Source of the DNA: JAEUTH01 sp044230205
GTDB lineage: Bacteria; Bacteroidota; Bacteroidia; AKYH767-A; OLB10
Direction: 5' to 3'
NCBI GenBank assembly: GCA_044230205.1
Contig: JBGARN010000007.1
Coordinates: 1-64,000 of the forward strand
Length of the DNA: 64,000 nt
Numbering within the stretch: position 1 is the first letter of the stretch; each line of letters begins with the position of its first letter. Below, piece by piece: positions 9,377-18,700 of the stretch. A program made the translations under genes and the position numbers. Below the pieces are notes generated by a model, which worked only from the letters and a program-made list of their open reading frames with translations, did no database searches and was not told the DNA's origin.

Positions 9377-12300
9377 ATGAAATCCTTATTTAAAATAATT
9401 TTTCTTTTCATTTTATCCGGGTATTGCATTGCGCAACCTGCGAATATTTCATTCCAGCATTTTAATGCAGAAAATGGCTTATCTTCTAACCTGGTAAGGC
9501 ATATCATTCAGGATAAGTATGGTTTTTTATGGATAGGCACCACTGATGGTTTAAACCGTTTTGATGGAAAGAATTTTACAGTTTATCGTAATGTTAAAGA
9601 TGATTCGACTTCCATCAGCAACAATATTATTAATGGATTATGTGTAGATAGTTCGGGAAAAGTATGGATTGCAACCAATGGTGGTTTATGCTATTATGAT
9701 TATACCGATGATATTTTTCATAACATAAGTATAAATAAGGAAAATGCTGATCCTGCTGATCCAAAAAGAATTTATAAGGTAGCAATAGACAAAAACAATT
9801 GTATTTGGTACATCACCAAAACAATGTTGCATGTTATTAATAATGGTAACACAATAACCACCTATAGGGTTAAAAGTGACGAACTGGGCGAAATTAACTC
9901 ACTGACCATTGATAGTGAAAACAGGATTTGGATCGGAACAAATAAGGGGAAGCTGTTATTGTTTGACAGGTTGAATAAAAGATTTAAATCCTTTAATATA
10001 TATTGTCCTGCCAGTGCTAATAAAAAAGGATTACCGGTGGCCGTTGTAAAAATATTTCAGGTTGAAAAAGATAAATTATTAGCCGGAACCTGGTATTCAG
10101 GATTGCAGCAGGTTGATATATCACCTGATGGAGTTCAGCTTAGCGCTTACGAGGATACGAGTATTGCAGATGACAGGAAATGGATTATTACCTCAATGGC
10201 AAAATCAAATGATACACCCGGGCTTTTTTGGATTTCGCATTATGGATGTGGCCTTTCCATGTTGGATATTAATTCAGGTAATTTTATTCTTCATAAAAGA
10301 CATGATCCGTCAGATGCAAAAAGTTTATGCCATGATTTTGTGAATGTGGTTTTTACTGATAATTCAGGAACCCTTTGGGTGGGTACTGATGAAGGGCTCG
10401 ATAAGTATGATGAGTTATCTAACCGCTTCTCTATACGCCTGATTCCTGAATTTAACCAGGCCGGAACCGTCAGGCGCTTTCCCAATGACATTATAGAGAA
10501 TATAAATGATTCAACACATCAGTCGCTTTGGATAAGCGTTTCGGGGGCAGGATTATTTAACTACTCAAGACTTGACGGCAGCGTTAAATCATTTCATCAT
10601 TCCACTAACCGGAATTCACTTCTAAGCGATTACATTTATAGTCTTTACATGACAAAAGATGGACTATTATGGATTGGAACTCTTGATGGAGTATGCACTT
10701 ATGATGAAAAGAAAGGTGTATTTGAAACTATCGCTAAAAAAAATTCGGCCGAGCAGCCTAAGTCAGTAGGGTCAATTATAGAGGATAGGCAACACAGGTT
10801 ATGGTTTGGCTCCTTGCGCAACGGAGTGTATTGCTACAATCGCGGGACAAAAGAAATAATACACTATACACATGACGATAATGATCCTCATTCATTAGTT
10901 GAGAATCGTGTATTTTGTATTACAGAGGACCATCTTGGACGAATATGGGCGGGAACACAAACCAATGGGATTAGCAGGTTAGATGAAGCAACATCAACAT
11001 GGAAACATTATAAGCACAAAGCGGACGCAAGCAATACCATTCCTGAAAATTTTATTTATTCATTTCTTGAGGATGAAGACAATCAATTATGGATTGCAAC
11101 TGAAAATGGTTTAGGTGTTATGGATTTGAAAACAGAAAATGTAAAATCTTTTTCGACTGCAGATGGCTTATGTAACAATGACATTTTTTCATTTCAAAAA
11201 ACATCTAATAATCATTTATGGATTGCTACTACTAACGGATTGAGTGATTTCGACTTATCGAATAAAACTTTCAGGAATTATTACACCATGGACGGATTGC
11301 CCACCAACAGCATTAGCGGGGCCTTCAGCAGTATGAGTGACGGAACTATTTTTGCAGGGGTGTCGGGAGGAATTTTTTTCTTTAACCCAACTGAAATAAA
11401 AAGTAACACAAAAATTCCTGAAGTGGTAATAACCACTTTCAGCATCTTCGATAAAAAGTACCCTCTCAGCAGGATTGGAATTCAAATTCAACCAATAAAA
11501 TTAAATTATGCTCAAAGCATGATCACATTCGGGTTTGCTGCATTAAACTTTACTAATCCCGGTAATAATATGTACGCATACAAGTTGGAGGGTTTTGATA
11601 AAGACTGGATCTACTGCGGTAACCGGACATCTGCTACTTATACTAATCTTGATGGTGGCGATTATGTTTTCAGGGTAATAGCATGTAATAATGATGGTGT
11701 GTGGAATAGAAACGGAGCTTCTGTTATTCTTTCTGTAACACCTCCGTTTTGGAAAACAATCTGGTTTTATGCAATTGTAATTATTGCAATTGCATCAATA
11801 CTTTTTGCCGTTTATAGAATTCGTATTAACCAGATTATGCGATTGCAGAATATAAGGCAACGTATTGCCCGCGACTTACATGATGATATAGGTTCTACCT
11901 TGAGCAGTATTTCGATGATGAGTAAGATGGCTAACAATAGTTCGGCCTCTTATGATAAATCTGCTGAGTTGTTTTCAACTATTGGGAAAGCATCTTCACT
12001 GGCAATGGATTTGATGAGTGACATTGTCTGGTCTGTAAATCCTGAAAATGATAAAATGGAAAATATTATTTCGCGCATGCGTGAATATGCCTCGGTTATT
12101 TTAGATGCTGCCGGAATTGAATTTTCAATTGAAATTGATGAACATGCCAGGCATATTGTATTGCCTATGGAGAAGCGAAAGGATTTTTTCCTGGTGTTTA
12201 AGGAAGCAATAAACAACCTTGCAAAATATTCTCAGGCTACCACTGCAGCTATAAGGCTTTCTGAGGATAATCGAAGTCTTATTTTATTGATAAAAGATAA

Positions 12301-12451
12301 TGGCAAAGGATTTAATTCAGACATGAAATATTCAGGAAATGGATTGAAGAACATGAAAGCACGCGCAGAGCAGCTTAGTGGGAAATTCGAAATCAATTCA
12401 AAAATAAATGAAGGCACCCAGGTTGTGCTTTCTATTCCTCTTGTACCATAA
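9377..12451 (+). CDS. Two-component sensor histidine kinase with periplasmic beta-propeller
   Basis: I prefer the ATG at 9377 over an in-frame upstream start because it opens with a clean signal peptide (MKSLFKIIFLFILSGYCIAQ). The 1024-residue protein has periplasmic Reg_prop propeller repeats (about 30-660; recurring GLLWIGT, RIWIGTN, HLWIAT), a Y_Y_Y domain (about 690-770), a transmembrane helix (about 778-800), a HisKA_3 dimerisation segment with phospho-acceptor His835 (ARDLHDDIGSTLSS) and a HATPase domain (KEAINNL, KDNGKGF, GNGLKNMKARAEQLSG). This is the layout of propeller-linked sensors, but without the receiver and AraC domains of classical hybrid systems. The response regulator 64 bp downstream is its probable partner. 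Propeller sensors in this phylum often detect glycans; the ligand here is unknown. Confidence 0.9.
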   Translation: MKSLFKIIFLFILSGYCIAQPANISFQHFNAENGLSSNLVRHIIQDKYGFLWIGTTDGLNRFDGKNFTVYRNVKDDSTSISNNIINGLCVDSSGKVWIATNGGLCYYDYTDDIFHNISINKENADPADPKRIYKVAIDKNNCIWYITKTMLHVINNGNTITTYRVKSDELGEINSLTIDSENRIWIGTNKGKLLLFDRLNKRFKSFNIYCPASANKKGLPVAVVKIFQVEKDKLLAGTWYSGLQQVDISPDGVQLSAYEDTSIADDRKWIITSMAKSNDTPGLFWISHYGCGLSMLDINSGNFILHKRHDPSDAKSLCHDFVNVVFTDNSGTLWVGTDEGLDKYDELSNRFSIRLIPEFNQAGTVRRFPNDIIENINDSTHQSLWISVSGAGLFNYSRLDGSVKSFHHSTNRNSLLSDYIYSLYMTKDGLLWIGTLDGVCTYDEKKGVFETIAKKNSAEQPKSVGSIIEDRQHRLWFGSLRNGVYCYNRGTKEIIHYTHDDNDPHSLVENRVFCITEDHLGRIWAGTQTNGISRLDEATSTWKHYKHKADASNTIPENFIYSFLEDEDNQLWIATENGLGVMDLKTENVKSFSTADGLCNNDIFSFQKTSNNHLWIATTNGLSDFDLSNKTFRNYYTMDGLPTNSISGAFSSMSDGTIFAGVSGGIFFFNPTEIKSNTKIPEVVITTFSIFDKKYPLSRIGIQIQPIKLNYAQSMITFGFAALNFTNPGNNMYAYKLEGFDKDWIYCGNRTSATYTNLDGGDYVFRVIACNNDGVWNRNGASVILSVTPPFWKTIWFYAIVIIAIASILFAVYRIRINQIMRLQNIRQRIARDLHDDIGSTLSSISMMSKMANNSSASYDKSAELFSTIGKASSLAMDLMSDIVWSVNPENDKMENIISRMREYASVILDAAGIEFSIEIDEHARHIVLPMEKRKDFFLVFKEAINNLAKYSQATTAAIRLSEDNRSLILLIKDNGKGFNSDMKYSGNGLKNMKARAEQLSGKFEINSKINEGTQVVLSIPLVP

Positions 12452-12515
12452 TGATGTGATTGTATAAACTCATCAGCTAAATAGCTTTGTGAAATAATTT
12501 TAAACAAATATTTTC

Positions 12516-13154
12516 ATGCAACCCGGAATCGTAATTTATGAAGACAATATTTTTCTGCGTGAAAGCATATCGCAATTAATTTCCGGCTCCGGAAAATTCA
12601 GGCTGCTTGGTGCATTTGAAAATTGTAATCATATCTCCATTGATATGCAAAGCCTGAGGCCTGATGTGGTGCTTATGGATATTGAAATGGCAGGTACTGA
12701 TGGATTGGAGGGATTAAAGCTTATCCGTAAGCTATCATCAACTATACAGGTTATTATGCTTACAGTATTTGATGATAATGACAGGGTGGTGCAAGCAATA
12801 TGTGCCGGTGCTTCGGGCTACCTGCTAAAAAATACAGAACCTGAAAAATTACTTGAAGCAATAAATGATGTATTAAGCGGTGGGGCACCAATGACACCTT
12901 CAATTGCCCGAAAAGTTTTGCAGCTCTTTCCAAAAACACCTGTTACAGGTGATGAAATGAACAAACTCTCAATCAGGGAGCAGGAGGTGCTTCAGCTTCT
13001 TGCCAGTGGCAACAGTTATAAAATGATTGCATCAAAGTGTGCAATAAGTGTTGAAACAGTGCGCACTTACATTAAGCGTATTTATGAAAAGTTGCAGGTG
13101 CATTCAGCTACCGAAGCCATTGCAAAAATTTATCCGTTTCAAAAGAGTAAATAA
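12516..13154 (+). CDS. NarL/FixJ-family response regulator (REC-LuxR HTH)
   Basis: The 212-residue protein has a receiver domain (1-120) with acidic residues YEDN near position 10, phospho-acceptor Asp55 (VVLMDIEM), Thr at MLTVFDD and Lys at YLLKNTE. A LuxR-type helix-turn-helix follows (about 145-208: LSIREQEVLQLLASGNSYKM, then SVETVRTYIKRIYEKLQV). It lies 64 bp after the HisKA_3 kinase on the same strand, the usual arrangement for NarL-type pairs, so it is very probably phosphorylated by that kinase and acts as a DNA-binding regulator. Its targets cannot be read from the window. It converges on rarA with only 16 bp between the stops. Confidence 0.93.
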   Translation: MQPGIVIYEDNIFLRESISQLISGSGKFRLLGAFENCNHISIDMQSLRPDVVLMDIEMAGTDGLEGLKLIRKLSSTIQVIMLTVFDDNDRVVQAICAGASGYLLKNTEPEKLLEAINDVLSGGAPMTPSIARKVLQLFPKTPVTGDEMNKLSIREQEVLQLLASGNSYKMIASKCAISVETVRTYIKRIYEKLQVHSATEAIAKIYPFQKSK

Positions 13155-13170
13155 ACCCATCACCTGTTTA

Positions 13171-14451
13171 TCAGTACCTGTATTTTTCTTTCCACCAGTT
13201 TTTCAGTGAATTCCTGATTTCTGTTTCGCGCTGATTATTTCCGGGTTCGTAAATTTTTGTTCCGCTTATTTTTTCCGGTAGTAATTCCTGTTCAATAAAG
13301 TTGCCGGTGTATTCATGTGCATAACGATAATCCTGCCCGTATTTTAACTGCTTCATTAATTGTGTCGGGGCATTTCGTAAATGTAATGGAACTGGCAGGT
13401 TACCTGTTTGTCTTACTAATTGCTTTGCAGCCTGAATTGCTGTATAAGCTGAATTACTTTTAGCTGATGTAGACAGGTAAATTACTGTTTGAGATAAAAT
13501 TAAATCGCATTCAGGATATCCGATCATGGTAACAGCCTGGAAGCAGCTCGTTGCCAGCAATAACGCATTAGGGTTAGCATTGCCAATGTCTTCGCTTGCA
13601 AGTATGAGCATTCTGCGGGCAATGAATTTTGGGTCTTCACCACCTTCTATCATTCGGGCGAGATAATACAATGCAGCATTAGGATCGCTGCCTCTCATGC
13701 TTTTTATAAATGCCGAAATAATGTCATAATGCATTTCGCCACTCTTATCATATATGGCCATTTTTTGTTGAATTACTTCTTCAACAATTGCATTTGAAAT
13801 AATTATTTTGGATGATTCCGAGGTTTTTTCTGATAGCGTTTGAACAACCAGGTCAAGCACATTTAATAATTTACGGGCATCACCACCGGAATATTTTAGC
13901 AGCGCCTCTTTTTCATTAATTTCAATATTTAATTTCGATAATAGATTATCTTTTTTCAATGCGTTTTCAATCAGCTGCTCAAGTTCATTTCGGTCAAGTG
14001 AATTCAATACATAAACCTGGCATCGTGAGAGTAAAGCTGATATAACTTCAAATGATGGATTTTCTGTTGTTGCACCTATTAATATAATCGTACCGCGTTC
14101 TACTGCTCCCAGCAAAGCATCTTGCTGTGCTTTATTAAATCGATGTATTTCATCTATGAATAATATAGCCTTGCCATTTAGCGTAGATTCTTCAATTACC
14201 TTTCTCACTTCTTTTACTCCTGAGTCAATTGCGCTGAGCTGAAAAAAAGGAAGTGAAATTTTACTTGCTATAAATCTCGCCAGCGAAGTTTTACCTACTC
14301 CGGGCGGCCCCCAAAAAATCATGGAAGGAATATTGCCCGATAGTAATATGCGGTTTAGTACTTTTCCTTCGCCAAGCAAATGTTGCTGGCCGATAAAATC
14401 ATCCAGGCTTACTGGTCGCATACGTTCTGGTAATGGCATTGATAAATTCAT
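13171..14451 (-). CDS. rarA: Replication-associated recombination protein A (RarA/MgsA), AAA+ ATPase
   Basis: The 426-residue protein has the usual length and layout of RarA/WHIP/MgsA. The N-terminus reads MPLPERMRPVSLDDFIGQQHL, typical of clamp-loader-like AAA+ proteins. Walker A is GPPGVGKTS (about residue 48) and Walker B is AILFIDEIHRFNKAQQDALL (about 95-114), followed by sensor 1 ATTENPSFE and an arginine-finger region SALLSRC. The C-terminal tetramerisation domain includes MIEGGEDPKFIARRMLILAS and EDIGNANPNAL. RarA acts at stalled replication forks and interacts with SSB. It is transcribed toward the response regulator gene and divergently from the alkane hydroxylase gene. Nothing unusual is seen. 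Confidence 0.95.
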   Translation of the reverse strand: MNLSMPLPERMRPVSLDDFIGQQHLLGEGKVLNRILLSGNIPSMIFWGPPGVGKTSLARFIASKISLPFFQLSAIDSGVKEVRKVIEESTLNGKAILFIDEIHRFNKAQQDALLGAVERGTIILIGATTENPSFEVISALLSRCQVYVLNSLDRNELEQLIENALKKDNLLSKLNIEINEKEALLKYSGGDARKLLNVLDLVVQTLSEKTSESSKIIISNAIVEEVIQQKMAIYDKSGEMHYDIISAFIKSMRGSDPNAALYYLARMIEGGEDPKFIARRMLILASEDIGNANPNALLLATSCFQAVTMIGYPECDLILSQTVIYLSTSAKSNSAYTAIQAAKQLVRQTGNLPVPLHLRNAPTQLMKQLKYGQDYRYAHEYTGNFIEQELLPEKISGTKIYEPGNNQRETEIRNSLKNWWKEKYRY

Positions 14452-14533
14452 TGTTTTGGTAATTAAATCAAAGATTAAAATTGTAGAGATTTTGAAGCTG
14501 ATACTTTGTAGATTTATAACTTAATTTATTTAA

Positions 14534-15544
14534 ATGATACGTAGTTATAAATACCTGTTAAGTTTAACTACTGCAATAGTAGTAATAGCAGGTAATTTAT
14601 TGGGTAGCTGGTGGGTTGCAGGCAACCTTGTTTTTTCATTAGGCATTCTTGCAATGCTCGAAAGGTTTGTCAAGCCTAATTATGATAATCGTTTTGATAG
14701 CGATGAATTTCTTCCTGACACCATTTTATTTTTACACGTGCTTATGCAGGTACTTTGTTTGAGCAGTTTATTTTATTCAATTGTTTGCAATCAGCTTTCA
14801 ATTGCACAGTTAATAATTGCAGCCATTTCAACAGGCATAAATTCAGGAAGCAGTGCAATTGTCATTGCCCATGAATTAATCCATCGTAAAAATGAATGGT
14901 ATCAATGGGCAGGTAAGTTCTTATTATTTACAGCCGGCAACGTTTACTTTTATATAGATCATTTAAGAGTACATCATAAATGGGTGGGTACAGATAAAGA
15001 CCCTGCAACATCAAGATATGGTGAAAGCTTATATCAATTTTATTTCCGTACAACAGCCGGCCAGTTTAAGAGTGCACTAAGTAATGATGCTGAGCGACTA
15101 AAAAAACAAAATTTAATGCCATATGGCTTTAACAACTATGTGGTTGCTTCATGCTTCATGTTAGTGGTTTTAATGGCTGCACTATTTTACTTATTGGGAG
15201 TAAAAGTTGTTGCAGCTTTTATTATACAGGCCATGATTGCAAATTTTTTACTGGAATACACCAACTATATTGAGCATTATGGTTTAACCAGGGGAGAAGG
15301 AGAACGTGTTGCTGAATTTCATAGCTGGCAAAGTGATAAAGTTATTTCGCGGTATTTTTTAATTGATCTTTCACGTCATGCTGACCATCATTATTTTTCT
15401 TCGAAACCGTATCATACTTTAAAAAGTTATGAGAATGCACCGGTTTTACCGGGAGGATATGTAGAAATGATTTATTATGCATTAATACCTCCATTATGGT
15501 TTAAGACTATTCATCCTATTTTAAATAAAAATAAGCAGACCTAA
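14534..15544 (+). CDS. alkB: AlkB-type alkane 1-monooxygenase (membrane di-iron hydroxylase)
   Basis: The 336-residue membrane protein has about six hydrophobic segments and the histidine boxes of the AlkB branch of the fatty-acid-desaturase superfamily: HELIH (His113, His117), HLRVHH (His143, His147, His148) and RHADHH (His282, His285, His286), plus the AlkB signature NYIEHYGLTR near residue 245. These histidines bind the di-iron centre that hydroxylates terminal carbons of alkanes or related chains with O2. It is shorter than the Pseudomonas enzyme (about 400 residues), as is common in Bacteroidota. No rubredoxin or rubredoxin reductase gene is nearby, so electrons must come from elsewhere. 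A related role on aromatic methyl groups or fatty acids cannot be excluded. Confidence 0.85.
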   Translation: MIRSYKYLLSLTTAIVVIAGNLLGSWWVAGNLVFSLGILAMLERFVKPNYDNRFDSDEFLPDTILFLHVLMQVLCLSSLFYSIVCNQLSIAQLIIAAISTGINSGSSAIVIAHELIHRKNEWYQWAGKFLLFTAGNVYFYIDHLRVHHKWVGTDKDPATSRYGESLYQFYFRTTAGQFKSALSNDAERLKKQNLMPYGFNNYVVASCFMLVVLMAALFYLLGVKVVAAFIIQAMIANFLLEYTNYIEHYGLTRGEGERVAEFHSWQSDKVISRYFLIDLSRHADHHYFSSKPYHTLKSYENAPVLPGGYVEMIYYALIPPLWFKTIHPILNKNKQT

Positions 15545-15678
15545 CTTTGTATACTAAAGTTTAAATTGTAAAGAGTTCCATTGCTTTAATTTATTAGAAA
15601 CCATTTCAGACATTTTCGCACCATTTCATGTAGTAGGATAAATTTTATCAACAATATTTTGGCGAAATATTAAAAAAA

Positions 15679-15710
15679 TTTGGCGAATGACTTTTTTTGA
15701 ATTAAATTTG
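15679..15710 (+). promoter_or_regulatory. Bacteroidota promoter, TTTG-N20-TAAATTTG
   Basis: TTTG at 15679-15682 and TAAATTTG at 15703-15710 match both the -33 and the -7 elements of the phylum's consensus with a 20-bp spacer, 39 bp before the start of the large T9SS protein gene. This is the best promoter I see in the window. Confidence 0.65.
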
Positions 15711-15749
15711 TAATCGATAATCTAAATCACTTTTTATCCCCCTAATCCT

Positions 15750-18700
15750 ATGCAGCAGCTTTTTAAGTGCCTGTTAGCGACATTTTTAACGCTAATACTA
15801 ACAGGAAATTCAATTATTAATGCACAAGTCACAGTTTATCTTGGTAAACAATCAATAGTACCCGAAGACTATTTCGGGTATAATGGATCATCAGTAATTA
15901 ATGCAGATGGTCCTGCTTATGACACACAATGGTTTATGGATTCATTAACTAATTTGAGTCCATCAGTTGTAAGGTATCCGGCTGGTTTAATTGGTAATTA
16001 TTGGGACTGGCAAATCGGTCACTTTATTAAAGACCTTCCGCAAAATACAGTATTACCTAAATATTTTTATAACCTCGATACCCGTAACCTGGACCTATAT
16101 ACGTTAAAAAATCTTTGTGAACGAGTTGGCGTAAACCCGATTATTAATTTAAACCTGTTAACGAGTGATCATTTCTATCAAACAGCAGGCTTAATGTTTG
16201 CCAACAGTATTAACCTTCCGGTTAAATATGTTGAATTCGGTAATGAGTTTTATCTGGATTATAAAGCAAATGAAAATGCATTTCCAACTGCTGAAAGTTA
16301 TATTCAAACTGCCAATTACTGGGCCGATTACATAAAAAGCCGACCTGGTTTTTCAGGTCAGAAAATTGCTGTTGTAGGCAGTATTGATAATTATCCCGAA
16401 GAGCCTCGCATAAGCAGACGAAACAGGTGGAATACAGTAGTTGCATCAAATGCAAATTCAAATATTGATGCTGTTGCTTTGCACTGGTATCTATCCACAT
16501 CGCTCGGAAACCTGGCTGTTAATAATCAGACAGCGCCTTTGGTTTTAGCCAATACTTTTTCAGGCTACCAGAATCTTAAAGATGAATTAAATGAAATACG
16601 TAATGCCGGCAAAGAAGCCTGGTTTACTGAGTTTAACCTTTACGATAAGGGTCATTGCCTCCATCAGCATTTTATACATGGATTATTTACTTCAGCAATG
16701 GCGCTTACTTTGTTGCAGGATCCGGTTGTAAAGCATATCGATTGCCATGATATTGTAGGGAGTTCCAATAAATCTTCCATTTTCAATGATTCACTGGGTC
16801 TCGATCTTTCTGGATATACAAATGATGGTGTTAATTGTACTCCGTATCCTGTGCCTGCCTCAAATCCCCGTGAACTTACTTCGCAGGGCAATTGTTTGGT
16901 ATTGCTAGCAAAAGCAATTCAAAATGCAAAAACCAAACGGCAACTTGCTTTTACAGGAGGCCCTAAACTACCAGGTGGTTATGAAGCTCTTTTTGGATAT
17001 CAGTTTGACGGGCCAATAAGCACAGAAATGATTATTCTAAACCTGGATAGTACTGATCAAACAATTAATATCCCATCGGCTACATGGAATTTAGCCCAGG
17101 GAAAATACATAAGCGTTTATCCGGGACCAGGTGGTGTACTTGATTTAATAAAAGGCACAGCAAAATTAAACCCGGGACAAATGGAATGTTCAACTACAGG
17201 GTATTTATCTGCAGCCCAAACAATGACTTTAAAGGCCTATTCAATAACAAGAATTTTTGTTTCAAAAAATGCCATACGAGCCAAAGCCACTGATAATGCA
17301 ATTTGCAGTGGCACAACAACTTCAGTTCATGTAAAAGGAGGTACCAATTATCAATGGAGCGGAACAAATCTTACCGAAATAAAAAGTGATAAATCAGTGA
17401 TGCGTTTTACAGCCCCGATTGTAAGTTCTCCAACTAATTTTGTTTGTACAGTAACCGGGCAAGGCGGTGTGAAAGACAGTGTTACTATCCTGGTAAATCC
17501 TTTGCCTGTTGTTACAGCGCATGCAGATATTGATCATGTATGTAAAGGATCACAAATTAAATTATATGCTACCGTTAACGGTGCAAATTCAAATAATGTA
17601 GAAGTAATCTGGACCCCAACATCAAGTCTGGTAAACCCCGATGCTGATACGGTTTATGCGTATCCGTATGCAAATACAACTTACCTCTGTTATGCAACTG
17701 ATGGAGTCTGCTGGGCCAGGTATGATTCAGTTAATGTATCTGTTACACCGCATGCTGATGCCGGCCCTGACTATACGTTATGCGATGATAGCTTGCCATA
17801 TACGCTCACCGCCCAAAATATTGATCCGTTATTGACTTATGAATGGTATAAAAACGGGATTCTTGTCGGAACTGGTTCTTCAGTAGCTGTTAGCCCTTCA
17901 TCTGCAACAACCTATACTTTAAAAGTTACTACAGCTAATAGTAATGGTTGTGTTGACAGCGACCAGGTTACAATTACGCCTTATACATGTTGTCCTTCAG
18001 CAGATTATCCAACTCAACTGACATTTTTGCCCGGGCAAAAACTCAAAACTGATCTGATACCACGGTTAAAAGCTTTTTGTGCTGCTAATCCGGGCCATGG
18101 TTATTGCAGTAATGACACACTGCGAGATTTTCCTGATGAAATTATGTTTAATGGCGACTTTTACGCTGATGCGAATTTTACATTCATTAATTGCGAAAAA
18201 CTAAAATTCGGAGAAAAGGCACGCATTCGTTTTTCTAATAATGTGGCTAAATGCAAATTCGTAAAGTGTAAGCTGAATGCCGAAAACTGTTCCAATAAAA
18301 TGTGGGGTGGGTTTTTCATGGATGATTTTAATTCACGTCTAACAATTGACAGTTGTACAATTACTAATGCGGAAATTGTTGTAGAAGGCCAGCGCGACCC
18401 TGAAATTTTTATTACCAACACCCGATTCGACCGTTGTTATATGGGCGTTTATCTACATGATAATGAGCAGCCCTTTGATGGAAAATTTTATGGGGATACC
18501 ATGAGCTTTTCAGGAAGCCTTAAAGCACCATATTCAGGTATGAAACCATTATGCGCATTTAAACTTGATAATAGTCCTTCAGTAGTTATTGGCGATAGCA
18601 CAAAGCCTCAAAACTATTTTAATAATTTACAATATGGTTTTATGGCCATTAATTCAGACATAACCTGTTATAATAACAAGTTTGAAAACATTTTGCAGTC

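Noticed and set aside
12452..13170. Propeller kinase and regulator as a one-protein hybrid two-component system
   Set aside because: The kinase stops at 12451 and the regulator has its own start at 12516; the output domain is LuxR-type rather than AraC-type, so it is a separate pair.
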